Positions 1-5,474 are shown, counted from the stretch's first letter. The stretch: DNA of 7,698 nucleotides from Candidatus Sigynarchaeota archaeon (GCA_030587525.1 JAUQYW010000703.1:1-7698); one strand, 5' to 3'. A program made the numbers and translations. Notes: a model not told the origin generated them from the sequence alone.

Positions 1-20
1 AGTTAAAAGTTATAATGTCT

Positions 21-32
21 ATATTATATTTA
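21..32 (+). promoter_or_regulatory. Putative TATA element of the phosphatase-like gene
   Basis: An AT-only run (ATATTATATTTA) is centred about 30 nt before the ATG at 56. In archaea this spacing places transcription start at or next to the start codon, so the gene may be leaderless. In support, no good ribosome-binding site lies between the element and the ATG; only a weak GTGGTC is present. The wider flank at 1-45 is also AT-rich, so the exact box is uncertain. Confidence 0.4.
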
Positions 33-55
33 ATTATCATTATCGTGGTCATCCT

Positions 56-805
56 ATGGCTGCTGCTGAAATGCCAACTTTTGAGATGGACTTGGATAGA
101 TTACCCGCGACATTTTGCGACATCCTCGGCGTACCCGTGCCAAAAGATATCCCGGCACCAATGACGGAATTATCGACCAAGTTCAAGTCGGAGCGCATCG
201 TTTTCGCATTGTTCGACAATCTCGGGCTGTTCGAGCTGTCGCAGTACAAGCCCCAGTTCCTGATCGAGTTTTCCAACGCGCTCGCCCTCCTCAACACGAA
301 AAACCCCTACACGCTGGGCGTTATGCACCAGATCATCTATGGTGGGCTCTTGCCGAAGATCGGCCATCCCTACAATCCCGGGGGCTTCCATTTTCTCAAG
401 TATTTGAACGATAACGGCCACAAGACGACGATGATCGGTCGACCCAAGGATTTGCGGCGATATTCGGGCAACACGGAGGAACGGGTGAAGGACAGCGATA
501 TGGCGACGTGGGTCGAGGCTGCGCGGGTCATCAACACCTATAGCTTCTCGTGGTTACATTTCCTCGATTTCGAGGGCTTGGCCGAGCAAGCAAAGCAGCG
601 GGGCCAAAATCTCGACGATCTCGTGAAACGTCTCCTTCTCAGGACCGACAAGTGGATGCTGTCGATGCAAAAGCAATTGCGGCAGAACACGTTGCTCGTG
701 ATCTGCGGCGACCACGGCAGGTTCAAGCTGGACTTCTCAAGCCAGGATAAGACCACGCAGATGCGAGCCGCGAGCGTTCCGGTTGCGGTCTTCATCAAGA
801 AATAA
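56..805 (+). CDS. Compact alkaline-phosphatase-superfamily metalloenzyme-like protein
   Basis: A 249-residue protein without signal peptide or membrane segment, so probably cytosolic. The order of motifs matches the alkaline phosphatase/phosphodiesterase superfamily, which hydrolyses or transfers phosphoryl or sulfuryl groups with two metal ions. There is a first metal-ligand position after a beta strand (VFALFDNLG, Asp54). A Thr-x-Gly-x-x-His block (YTLGVMH, Thr86) sits where the nucleophile and the following 'TG..P..HG' segment usually lie. A WLHFLDFEG strand carries Asp171, and ICGDHGR carries Asp219 and His220. The protein ends soon after VPVAVFIKK, which resembles the usual 'VP..i' strand after the last metal-binding His. 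I do not see that last His, nor the usual His after Asp171, so the metal site may be incomplete. It is much shorter than typical members (often 400 residues or more). The ATG at 56 is the first in frame; ATG at 71 is an alternative. Superfamily is fairly likely, substrate unknown. Confidence 0.7.
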   Translation: MAAAEMPTFEMDLDRLPATFCDILGVPVPKDIPAPMTELSTKFKSERIVFALFDNLGLFELSQYKPQFLIEFSNALALLNTKNPYTLGVMHQIIYGGLLPKIGHPYNPGGFHFLKYLNDNGHKTTMIGRPKDLRRYSGNTEERVKDSDMATWVEAARVINTYSFSWLHFLDFEGLAEQAKQRGQNLDDLVKRLLLRTDKWMLSMQKQLRQNTLLVICGDHGRFKLDFSSQDKTTQMRAASVPVAVFIKK

Positions 806-829
806 AGATTCGTGTAATCCCTTAATCTC

Positions 830-835
830 TTTTTT
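830..835 (+). terminator. U-tract terminator after the phosphatase-like gene
   Basis: A run of six T, within a pyrimidine-rich stretch (CTCTTTTTTG), lies 25 nt after the stop codon. Archaeal RNA polymerase commonly terminates at such U-tracts without a strong hairpin. It sits in the short gap between two convergent genes, where termination is expected. Confidence 0.45.
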
Positions 836-844
836 GATACTTGG

Positions 845-863
845 AAAAAACGAGGGTCACTCG
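845..863 (-). terminator. Hairpin plus T-run terminator of the flavin reductase-like gene
   Basis: Read on the minus strand, 863 to 851 is CGAG-TGACC-CTCG, a 4-bp GC-rich stem with a 5-nt loop, followed at once by six T (850-845). It begins 9 nt past the TAA stop of the gene that ends at 873. The stem is short, but the T-run alone would serve as an archaeal terminator. Confidence 0.5.
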
Positions 864-872
864 CCTTGGCGT

Positions 873-1481
873 TTAAAACGAGTGAATCTTTAAACTATTA
901 AAAACGAATTGATGCCCACCCAGGTGGTACGGGATCTCGAAGAGGCCGGGCTGGTAGAGTCCATTCTTAATCAGGTTCGCGTTGGCGCTGCAAGCAACGA
1001 CCTCGCCGGCGAATAGCGTCTGGTCACCGAAATCGATGGCTTGCTTAACCTCGCATTCCACGTGGACAGGGCATTCGGCGATCCTAGGCGGGCCGTATTC
1101 ACCGAGCGCGACAGGTGGAATCGGGGTGAGGTTGATCTCGTCAAACTTTTTGCTAACACGTCCCGAGAGGCGCCCGCATTGCACGACCTGGGTTATGATG
1201 CTCCGGTCTGGCACGTTGATAATGAACTTCTTCGATTTCGAGATGAGTTCATGGGAGAATCGTTGCGGAGATAGAACGATGCCATGCATGGGCGGCTTGC
1301 ACGAGAGAATCGTTGTCCAGGCAACGGTGATGATGTTCACGTCATCTCCATACCGGGACGTGACAAGCACCGATTGCCGCGGATAGACCATGAAGATGTT
1401 CTGGTCAAGGTCTACTTGGACTTTTTCCATGCTTTTCTTTTCGCCATTTTTGGCCTGGATCGAGTCCCCGCTTGTGATCAT
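873..1481 (-). CDS. Flavin reductase-like FMN-binding split-barrel protein
   Basis: From the ATG at 1481 the product has 202 residues and matches the flavin reductase-like (DIM6/NTAB, flavoredoxin) family. These FMN-binding split-barrel dimers pass electrons from NAD(P)H to flavin, ferric iron or a partner protein. Visible hallmarks are PRQSVLVTSRYGDDVNIITVAWTTILSCKPP near the N-terminus (the 'P..vvLVt...d...Ni.Tvaw...iS..Pp' FMN-binding region), KFIINVP, the CGRLSGR...KFDEI segment, IAECPVHVECEV, and LFAGEVVACSA. The family is typically near 190 residues, so this is full length. The start is uncertain. ATG 1481 has GAAGGAT 6 nt upstream and a TATA-like box about 30 nt upstream. ATG 1430 would begin MEKVQVDLDQ, closer to where relatives start, but has no visible ribosome-binding site. 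An in-frame TTG at 1496 is a third option. Substrate cannot be read from the sequence. Confidence 0.87.
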   Translation of the reverse strand: MITSGDSIQAKNGEKKSMEKVQVDLDQNIFMVYPRQSVLVTSRYGDDVNIITVAWTTILSCKPPMHGIVLSPQRFSHELISKSKKFIINVPDRSIITQVVQCGRLSGRVSKKFDEINLTPIPPVALGEYGPPRIAECPVHVECEVKQAIDFGDQTLFAGEVVACSANANLIKNGLYQPGLFEIPYHLGGHQFVFNSLKIHSF

Positions 1482-1504
1482 GTTCAAATCCTTCAAAAGC
1501 CGTA

Positions 1505-1516
1505 TTTTTTAAAATT
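1505..1516 (-). promoter_or_regulatory. TATA-like element of the flavin reductase-like gene
   Basis: Minus-strand AATTTTAAAAAA is centred about 29 nt before the ATG at 1481. That is the expected archaeal TATA-to-start distance for a leaderless or nearly leaderless transcript. A second AT-rich element lies further upstream at 1551-1562, so either could be used. Confidence 0.35.
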
Positions 1517-1550
1517 GATCGCCTACAAGTATCGGAACAAGATCATCATT

Positions 1551-1562
1551 TAAACGTTTTTA
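1551..1562 (-). promoter_or_regulatory. Upstream TAAAAACGTTTA element
   Basis: Minus-strand TAAAAACGTTTA lies about 75 nt before the ATG at 1481. Exactly the same 12 bases occur at 5326-5337 on the minus strand just ahead of larC. Its core AACGTTTA recurs on the plus strand at the JAMM-TPR promoter (2135-2142). It may be a TATA variant or a shared regulator site. Confidence 0.35.
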
Positions 1563-1567
1563 GCAAA

Positions 1568-1585
1568 GGCGTTCTCTTTTACGCC
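1568..1585. other. Small inverted repeat GGCGT-N8-ACGCC
   Basis: A perfect 5-bp inverted repeat with an 8-nt spacer (TCTCTTTT on the plus strand), flanked by A-runs on the plus strand. It lies between the end of the membrane protein gene (1643) and the promoter region of the next gene, both on the minus strand. It could be a weak terminator or attenuator (TTT follows on the minus strand) or an operator half-site pair. Confidence 0.3.
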
Positions 1586-1615
1586 AAAAATCTAGGAAAA
1601 GCGTTAGAACTGCGG

Positions 1616-1622
1616 AAAAAAA
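1616..1622 (-). terminator. T7 tract after the membrane protein gene
   Basis: Seven consecutive T on the minus strand, 20 nt after the TGA stop at 1643. No convincing hairpin precedes it, but U-tracts alone are typical archaeal terminators. It suggests that the membrane protein and flavin reductase-like genes are separate transcripts, or that read-through is partial. Confidence 0.4.
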
Positions 1623-1642
1623 TGGATGCAATCGAACAGCAT

Positions 1643-2074
1643 TCATTGCTCCTTGAAACCGGACTGGTGATATTCTGCCACGATCTCGGTTTCTATCCGG
1701 ATCGCTTGCGTGTGGGCTCTTCTACCAAATATGGAAGAAATGATGATTGGCGCCCACATCACCAGGAAAATCACGATTTCCACGATGGCATCGAGTCCCA
1801 AATACCCGTTACCATATATGGATACGAGCGCGAGAATGGCCATAGTGATAGCGACCAAGAAAAAAACGAATACCGATACATCAGCAATCACGGCTTTTTT
1901 TATCTCCGCCATGTATCGATCGTGCAATTCCGGGTTGATCTTCTTCAAGAGCACGAGAAATCCCTTGAAATCGGGGATTTCATCGACCCGAGGCTTGTGC
2001 TTGAACATTTTCCTATACTTCCGAGGCTTCTGGATTAATCCTTCCGAGGCTCGCGTGATTGAGAGAATGATCAC
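1643..2074 (-). CDS. Two-helix membrane protein of unknown function
   Basis: I do not recognise a family. Numbered from the GTG at 2074 (143 residues), there is a basic N-terminal region, then two hydrophobic segments at about 62-87 (VSVFVFFLVAITMAILALVS) and 94-116 (IVEIVIFLVMWAPIIISSIF), then FGRR and a polar tail of about 25 residues. The short loop between the helices (YGNGYLGLD) and the basic FGRR after helix 2 suggest that both ends face the cytoplasm. The start is unclear. The GTG at 2074 overlaps a perfect anti-16S match (GGAGGTGATC, 2069-2078). An ATT codon at 2068-2066 lies 5 nt past GGAGG. The next ATG is at 2008, giving 121 residues (MFKHKPRVDE). All options keep both helices. It is divergent from the JAMM-TPR gene and upstream of the flavin reductase-like gene on the same strand. 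The two helices and reading frame are clear; function is unknown. Confidence 0.7.
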   Translation of the reverse strand: MIILSITRASEGLIQKPRKYRKMFKHKPRVDEIPDFKGFLVLLKKINPELHDRYMAEIKKAVIADVSVFVFFLVAITMAILALVSIYGNGYLGLDAIVEIVIFLVMWAPIIISSIFGRRAHTQAIRIETEIVAEYHQSGFKEQ

Positions 2075-2078
2075 CTCC
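2069..2078 (-). promoter_or_regulatory. Perfect 10-nt Shine-Dalgarno sequence with unusual start context
   Basis: Minus-strand GGAGGTGATC is fully complementary to the conserved 3' end of archaeal 16S rRNA (CCUCC core). No ATG, GTG or TTG lies at normal spacing downstream in the membrane protein's frame. The GTG at 2074-2072 is inside the motif, and the codon at normal spacing (2068-2066) is ATT. Just upstream, ATG at 2085 opens a four-codon frame (Met-Ala-Gly-Arg) whose TGA stop overlaps the GTG. Confidence 0.5.
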
Positions 2079-2118
2079 CCGCCATAATAAGTTAGCCCGC
2101 CCGGCCGGTTCCCGATAC

Positions 2119-2134
2119 AAGGATTTTAATCCTT
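2119..2134. promoter_or_regulatory. Operator-like dyad in the divergent promoter region
   Basis: AAGGATT-TT-AATCCTT is a perfect 7-bp inverted repeat with a 2-nt centre, ending 4 nt before the TATA-like box of the JAMM-TPR gene. It would therefore overlap the BRE of that promoter, and would also sit near the expected transcription start of the divergent membrane protein gene. A dimeric regulator bound here could affect both genes. No regulator gene is in the window. Confidence 0.4.
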
Positions 2135-2138
2135 AACG

Positions 2139-2147
2139 TTTATAATA
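2139..2147 (+). promoter_or_regulatory. TATA box of the JAMM-TPR gene
   Basis: TTTATAATA inside a longer AT run (to 2150) resembles the archaeal TATA consensus and predicts transcription start near 2168-2172. That leaves a leader of about 25-35 nt before the translation start. The reverse strand reads TATTATAAA, so the same AT-rich element could also serve the divergent membrane protein gene. Confidence 0.5.
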
Positions 2148-2204
2148 ATAACAAGCACGGCGCTCTGGTATGCAAGGGATACGGAGCGCGACGTGGGATA
2201 CACG

Positions 2205-3848
2205 ATGTCTGGAAACAACAAGCAGCAACCAGTCAAGGAACCCGCCGTCTCCAAGGCACCAGAACCAAAGAAGCCAGAAGTCAAGGGGAAAGTCTTCATC
2301 AGCGCGGAAGCATTTCGGGCGATTCTCTTGTACGCAAAGCGATATGCAAATGAGAACATTCCCGAATACGATTGGAAGGAGGTCTACGGGTTTTTAATCG
2401 GCCGCATCGACAAGGATAACGTGCTTGTCGATTCCGCGGTGCCCATGACATCGGGCGAGGCCACGGAAGTCGTGTTTGGCCCTTCGCACTACACGAAAGC
2501 AGCGGAACTCGACAACGAGATCGCTGAAAAGAACGATAACACCTTCGTGTGCGGATGGTGGCATAGTCACCCTTTCAAGAGCAATCCCACGTCCATCTTT
2601 TTATCATCAATTGACGTGGGTAACCACCTCGGATTTCAAGGACCAAATCCCCTCGCGATTGCGCTGGTTCACGACCCTAGCAAGATGAAGGAGAAGGACA
2701 CGCCTTTTGGCATCAAGGTGTTTCGTCTCACGCGTACTGATTTCGACCAAAATGAACTCGACCGGTACGCGCTTGACTTGAACCCGGAGGGGAACACGAA
2801 ATCCAATCCGACCGACATCGTGTATTACGCGGTTCCTTTCGAAATCACCGGCCCAACGGCCGAACTGTTCGCTGATTCATTGGCCGACGTGATCGACAAG
2901 ACCGTCAAAGGTGACCCGCTCATCAAGGCATATCGCGAGGATGACGCGAACGTGACGGTTTCGCAAGAAAAACTCGCCGATGCGCGAAAACTGACGCGGA
3001 TCCAGGATCTCGGAAAGGTGGACATCACAGACGAAGCGGGGGGTGAAGAATACCTGGAACCTGACATCGAAACCCTCGACCAGACGCCGTCTGCAGAGGA
3101 ACCGTCGGGTCTTCCGCTGGCACTCCCTGAAGAAATGGAGGAGGTAAACAAGACCCACGTGCTTTCGGTCGAGGACTTTGCCTCCGGTGACGAGGAGTTG
3201 CGCACCGAGGAGGCCGAGCAGCAATACCTGGACGCGCTGGATTTCAAAAAGCAGAAAGAATTCAAGATGGCGGCCGATATCCTGAAAAGCACGTATCGGA
3301 TCTACTCTAAGCTGAATGCCAAGCATAAAATGGCATTCATCAAGAACATGCTGATGGAGTGCTATTTCTGGGCTGGTGACGTTGATGATGCTATCGTTGA
3401 AAGCAACCTCGTCGAGAAACTCGCGAACGAGACCAAGAACCAGTATTTTCTAGGGAACGCACGCGAGTTTCGGGGCCGCTCGTTCTTGAAAAGAGGGGAC
3501 ATGAAGAACGCATCCCAAGCATTCCAGGATGCAATCGCAGCGTTTAAAAAAGGATCATTCAACGCGAAGGCAGGTGCTTGTGCCGAGATGATTGCCCGGA
3601 TCTATTACAACAGGGAAAAACCGGATGTTGAGATGGCGATCACGTTTTTCGCGAGAGCCTTACTATACTATCAAAATGCTATCAAGAACCCGCGGAGCAT
3701 GGAACCCGCCTGGGCTCGTGATGCTTTCATCACGAACCACGGGGCGTTGCTCGAAAAGCAAGCGAAGGGGCTCATCGGTGAGCTCAAGGATGGGACCAAG
3801 GTCAAGCAGATGAAGGAACTGCTTGTCAACTTGAAACCCTGGGATTGA
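2205..3848 (+). CDS. JAMM/MPN+ metalloprotease fused to a C-terminal TPR domain
   Basis: A 547-residue protein from ATG 2205. An in-frame GTG at 2193 with GGAG 6 nt upstream is an equally serious start. Residues 1-28 are polar and proline-rich. About 29-180 form a JAMM (JAB1/MPN/Mov34) zinc isopeptidase domain with all catalytic positions visible: Glu59 in EVYGFLIG, His120 and His122 in WWHSHP, and Ser134/Asp137 in FLSSID. FLSSID followed by VGNHLGFQ resembles eukaryotic AMSH (FLSSVD) more than the usual prokaryotic pattern. The stretch between HSHP and the Ser is 10 residues, where family members usually have 6. Residues about 181-335 are a long acidic linker. About 338-516 are helical TPR-like repeats of roughly 40 residues (for example FLKRGDMKNASQAFQDAIAAF). 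No transmembrane segment, so cytosolic. JAMM enzymes remove ubiquitin-like modifiers; TPRs bind partners. The substrate is unknown and no ubiquitin-like, E1 or E2 gene is adjacent. Confidence 0.85.
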   Translation: MSGNNKQQPVKEPAVSKAPEPKKPEVKGKVFISAEAFRAILLYAKRYANENIPEYDWKEVYGFLIGRIDKDNVLVDSAVPMTSGEATEVVFGPSHYTKAAELDNEIAEKNDNTFVCGWWHSHPFKSNPTSIFLSSIDVGNHLGFQGPNPLAIALVHDPSKMKEKDTPFGIKVFRLTRTDFDQNELDRYALDLNPEGNTKSNPTDIVYYAVPFEITGPTAELFADSLADVIDKTVKGDPLIKAYREDDANVTVSQEKLADARKLTRIQDLGKVDITDEAGGEEYLEPDIETLDQTPSAEEPSGLPLALPEEMEEVNKTHVLSVEDFASGDEELRTEEAEQQYLDALDFKKQKEFKMAADILKSTYRIYSKLNAKHKMAFIKNMLMECYFWAGDVDDAIVESNLVEKLANETKNQYFLGNAREFRGRSFLKRGDMKNASQAFQDAIAAFKKGSFNAKAGACAEMIARIYYNREKPDVEMAITFFARALLYYQNAIKNPRSMEPAWARDAFITNHGALLEKQAKGLIGELKDGTKVKQMKELLVNLKPWD

Positions 3849-3857
3849 GAAACAGAT

Positions 3858-5297
3858 TCATTCCCCGAATTCGTCTGATTTTCCCGCTATTTTCGCTTCA
3901 ACGAGCTCACGGGCTTGATGGAGCGATATATCCAATTTTTCCGCTATTTCTTTCAAGTCATCGTGCTCGATCTTGAAGCGTGGACGAGGCGTGCTCTTGA
4001 TATTAGCGAATTCAGGCTTGATCCCGATCACCTTCACGTGGACATCCCCCGAGAACATTTTTTCCTTATTCGACAAATCCACGTGGAAATTCTTGATCTC
4101 GCGATCGACGACGACCCGCAATGCGCGTTCCACGCGGCAGCCAAGCGTCGTGCTTTCCTCCATCCAAAGCGCGATGATGGATTGCACGGTCGTGACATCG
4201 CATAAAACGTTGACCTCCATGCCAAGGCGGTGCTTTTTCATGCTCGCTGGCAACGAGTAGCATTCCTTTGCCCCCAGCTTGTAGGATTTCTCGATCAAGG
4301 AGCCAACGTCCTCGGGCGTTGCATCGTCGATGACCATCGTGACCTTGATGACCTCGCCCGAGCTCAACTTCAGCGGCGACTGGGCGATGGCACTCGCCAT
4401 CGCGCCTTCGACGGTGTTCTCCGCCCTCGTGGTTTCGAGCAACTGGAGCCGCAAGATGTTCGGTATGTTCGGAAACGACTTGGTACCGGCACCGCACCCT
4501 ATTGTAACAAGTTTTGAAGGATCTTGCAGGCCTTTAAAATCCGGTCTCAAAGCGGCGAGGATGGCGCATCCCGTCGGGGTCGCCAGCTCGGCATCATCCA
4601 CGGGACCGTCCACGAAAGGAATGCCGTGGGCCTTCAAGATTTCGAGGGTCCCCGGCGCTGGAACTGGAACGATACCGTGCGCGATCTTGATCTTGCCCCG
4701 ACCGGTGGATACTGGACCCGCATGCACGGCGAACGCGGGTGGCTCGGCGAAAAATCCGAGCATATCGAGGGCCTTCGTGACTACCAGGATATCCACGATC
4801 GTGTCCGCGGAGGCCAGCTCGTGCAAGTGGACGTGGCCATGATCGAGGCTGCCATTACCATCTCTTCCTGCCGTTCTGGCATCGTGATCGTGTAGTATAC
4901 CATGGACTTTGGCTTCCGCGTCGACGAGGATCTCGAGCGCCGTTGACGCGAACGCGCGCGCCCGGGGATTCACGATCCCCGCTGCAGCCATACACCTTTC
5001 CAGGTTTTCCTCGATCTTTGCAACATCACCATGGTTCTCGGTCTCGGACTCTTGGATATCCAGGTTCATATGGGTCGCGACAAAGCCGTTCTTGGCCACG
5101 TGCTGGAACTGCACGTCTATGCTGGATACATTCGCCATGCTTTCCTTGATCGCGTGAATGACCGATGCAAGTGCACTTGCGTCCATTCCTGCGTTCTCGA
5201 GAAGGTCGTGAAAAGCACTCACGAGCATGTCGCCCGAGATGCCCGACACGCAGTCGATCTTGAGAGCCTTGGCGGTCGCTGGTTGATCCATGTACAT
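3858..5297 (-). CDS. larC: LarC-type nickel insertion protein (nickel-pincer cofactor biosynthesis)
   Basis: A 479-residue protein matching LarC, the CTP-dependent enzyme that inserts nickel into pyridinium-3,5-bisthiocarboxylate mononucleotide, completing the nickel-pincer cofactor of lactate racemase (LarA) and relatives. Hallmarks: IDCVSGISGDM (14-24), a His-rich segment (HDHD, then HGHVHLHE, about 136-160) that continues into LASADTIVDI (the usual 'HEVGAVDSIVDI'), HGIVPVPAPGTLEIL (207-221), ELATPTGCAIL (237-247), GCGAGTKSFPNIPNILRL (267-284) and, in the C-terminal half, VIDDATPEDVG and SMKKHRLGMEVNVL. It is one uninterrupted frame, unlike Lactobacillus plantarum, where larC is split and needs a programmed frameshift. 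ATG 5297 and ATG 5291 are equivalent starts; neither has a clear ribosome-binding site, and the TATA-like element at 5326-5343 suggests a short leader. No larA, larB or larE lies in the window. It ends 9 bp from the convergent JAMM-TPR gene. Confidence 0.93.
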   Translation of the reverse strand: MYMDQPATAKALKIDCVSGISGDMLVSAFHDLLENAGMDASALASVIHAIKESMANVSSIDVQFQHVAKNGFVATHMNLDIQESETENHGDVAKIEENLERCMAAAGIVNPRARAFASTALEILVDAEAKVHGILHDHDARTAGRDGNGSLDHGHVHLHELASADTIVDILVVTKALDMLGFFAEPPAFAVHAGPVSTGRGKIKIAHGIVPVPAPGTLEILKAHGIPFVDGPVDDAELATPTGCAILAALRPDFKGLQDPSKLVTIGCGAGTKSFPNIPNILRLQLLETTRAENTVEGAMASAIAQSPLKLSSGEVIKVTMVIDDATPEDVGSLIEKSYKLGAKECYSLPASMKKHRLGMEVNVLCDVTTVQSIIALWMEESTTLGCRVERALRVVVDREIKNFHVDLSNKEKMFSGDVHVKVIGIKPEFANIKSTPRPRFKIEHDDLKEIAEKLDISLHQARELVEAKIAGKSDEFGE

Positions 5298-5325
5298 TCA
5301 TGTACCGTCAGCGCGCATTCCCGAA

Positions 5326-5343
5326 TAAACGTTTTTAAAGATT
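5326..5343 (-). promoter_or_regulatory. TATA-like promoter of larC
   Basis: Minus strand reads AATCTTTAAAAACGTTTA, with TTTAAAAA as the probable TATA core, about 40 nt before the ATG at 5297. The last 12 bases (TAAAAACGTTTA, 5326-5337) are identical to the element at 1551-1562. The predicted leader is only about 10-20 nt, which agrees with the lack of a clear ribosome-binding site. Confidence 0.45.
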
Positions 5344-5356
5344 TGCCAGGAACGTC

Positions 5357-5382
5357 TAAAGGCCAAATGTTAAAGGCCAAAT
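5357..5382 (+). repeat. Tandem 12-bp direct repeat upstream of hsp20
   Basis: TAAAGGCCAAAT occurs twice, perfectly, at 5357-5368 and 5371-5382, separated by GT (14-bp period). The second copy ends 2 bp before the TATA box at 5385, where it would cover the BRE. Each copy holds a GGCC core. The position and exact repetition suggest a binding site for a regulator of the heat-shock gene, though the regulator is not identifiable from this window. Confidence 0.6.
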
Positions 5383-5384
5383 TT

Positions 5385-5392
5385 TTTATAAA
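5385..5392 (+). promoter_or_regulatory. TATA box of hsp20
   Basis: TTTATAAA matches the archaeal TATA consensus exactly and predicts transcription start near 5413, with a leader of about 70 nt before the ATG at 5483. A weaker second candidate, TTTAAAAT, lies at 5400-5407 and would give a shorter leader. Confidence 0.6.
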
Positions 5393-5426
5393 CAACAACT
5401 TTAAAATTGTGAACAAGCAATGTGTA

Positions 5427-5446
5427 ATTAACGGTTGCGAGTTAAT
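5427..5446 (+). promoter_or_regulatory. Inverted repeat in the hsp20 leader
   Basis: ATTAAC-N8-GTTAAT is a perfect 6-bp inverted repeat located roughly +14 to +33 relative to the predicted transcription start. It could be an operator just downstream of the start site; from memory, the CTAAC-N5-GTTAG type site of an Archaeoglobus heat-shock regulator is similar in form. It could also be a weak RNA hairpin. It does not cover the ribosome-binding site. Confidence 0.3.
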
Positions 5447-5469
5447 CATCAAGCAGCCACATACCAAGC

Positions 5470-5474
5470 GAGGT
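5470..5474 (+). promoter_or_regulatory. Ribosome-binding site of hsp20
   Basis: GAGGT lies 8 nt before the ATG at 5483 and supports that start. It is preceded by a rather long leader. Confidence 0.65.

Noticed and set aside
49..297. 82-codon minus-strand frame at the left edge
   Set aside because: Antisense to the phosphatase-like gene, without ribosome-binding site or motif.
2205..3848. A complete archaeal ubiquitin-like conjugation cluster around the JAMM gene
   Set aside because: No E1-like, E2-like or ubiquitin-like gene is seen in the flanking genes; neighbours are a membrane protein and larC.
4330..4842. A 170-codon open frame on the plus strand opposite larC
   Set aside because: It is the antisense shadow of a strongly recognisable LarC coding region and its translation has no recognisable motif.
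4820..4895. His-rich stretch (minus strand, LarC residues about 136-160) as a separate metal transporter or nickel chaperone
   Set aside because: It lies inside the continuous LarC frame and continues into the conserved LASADTIVDI motif; His-rich inserts are normal for LarC.
5357..5382. CRISPR-like direct repeats
   Set aside because: Only two 12-bp copies with a 2-bp spacer; a regulator site is the better reading.
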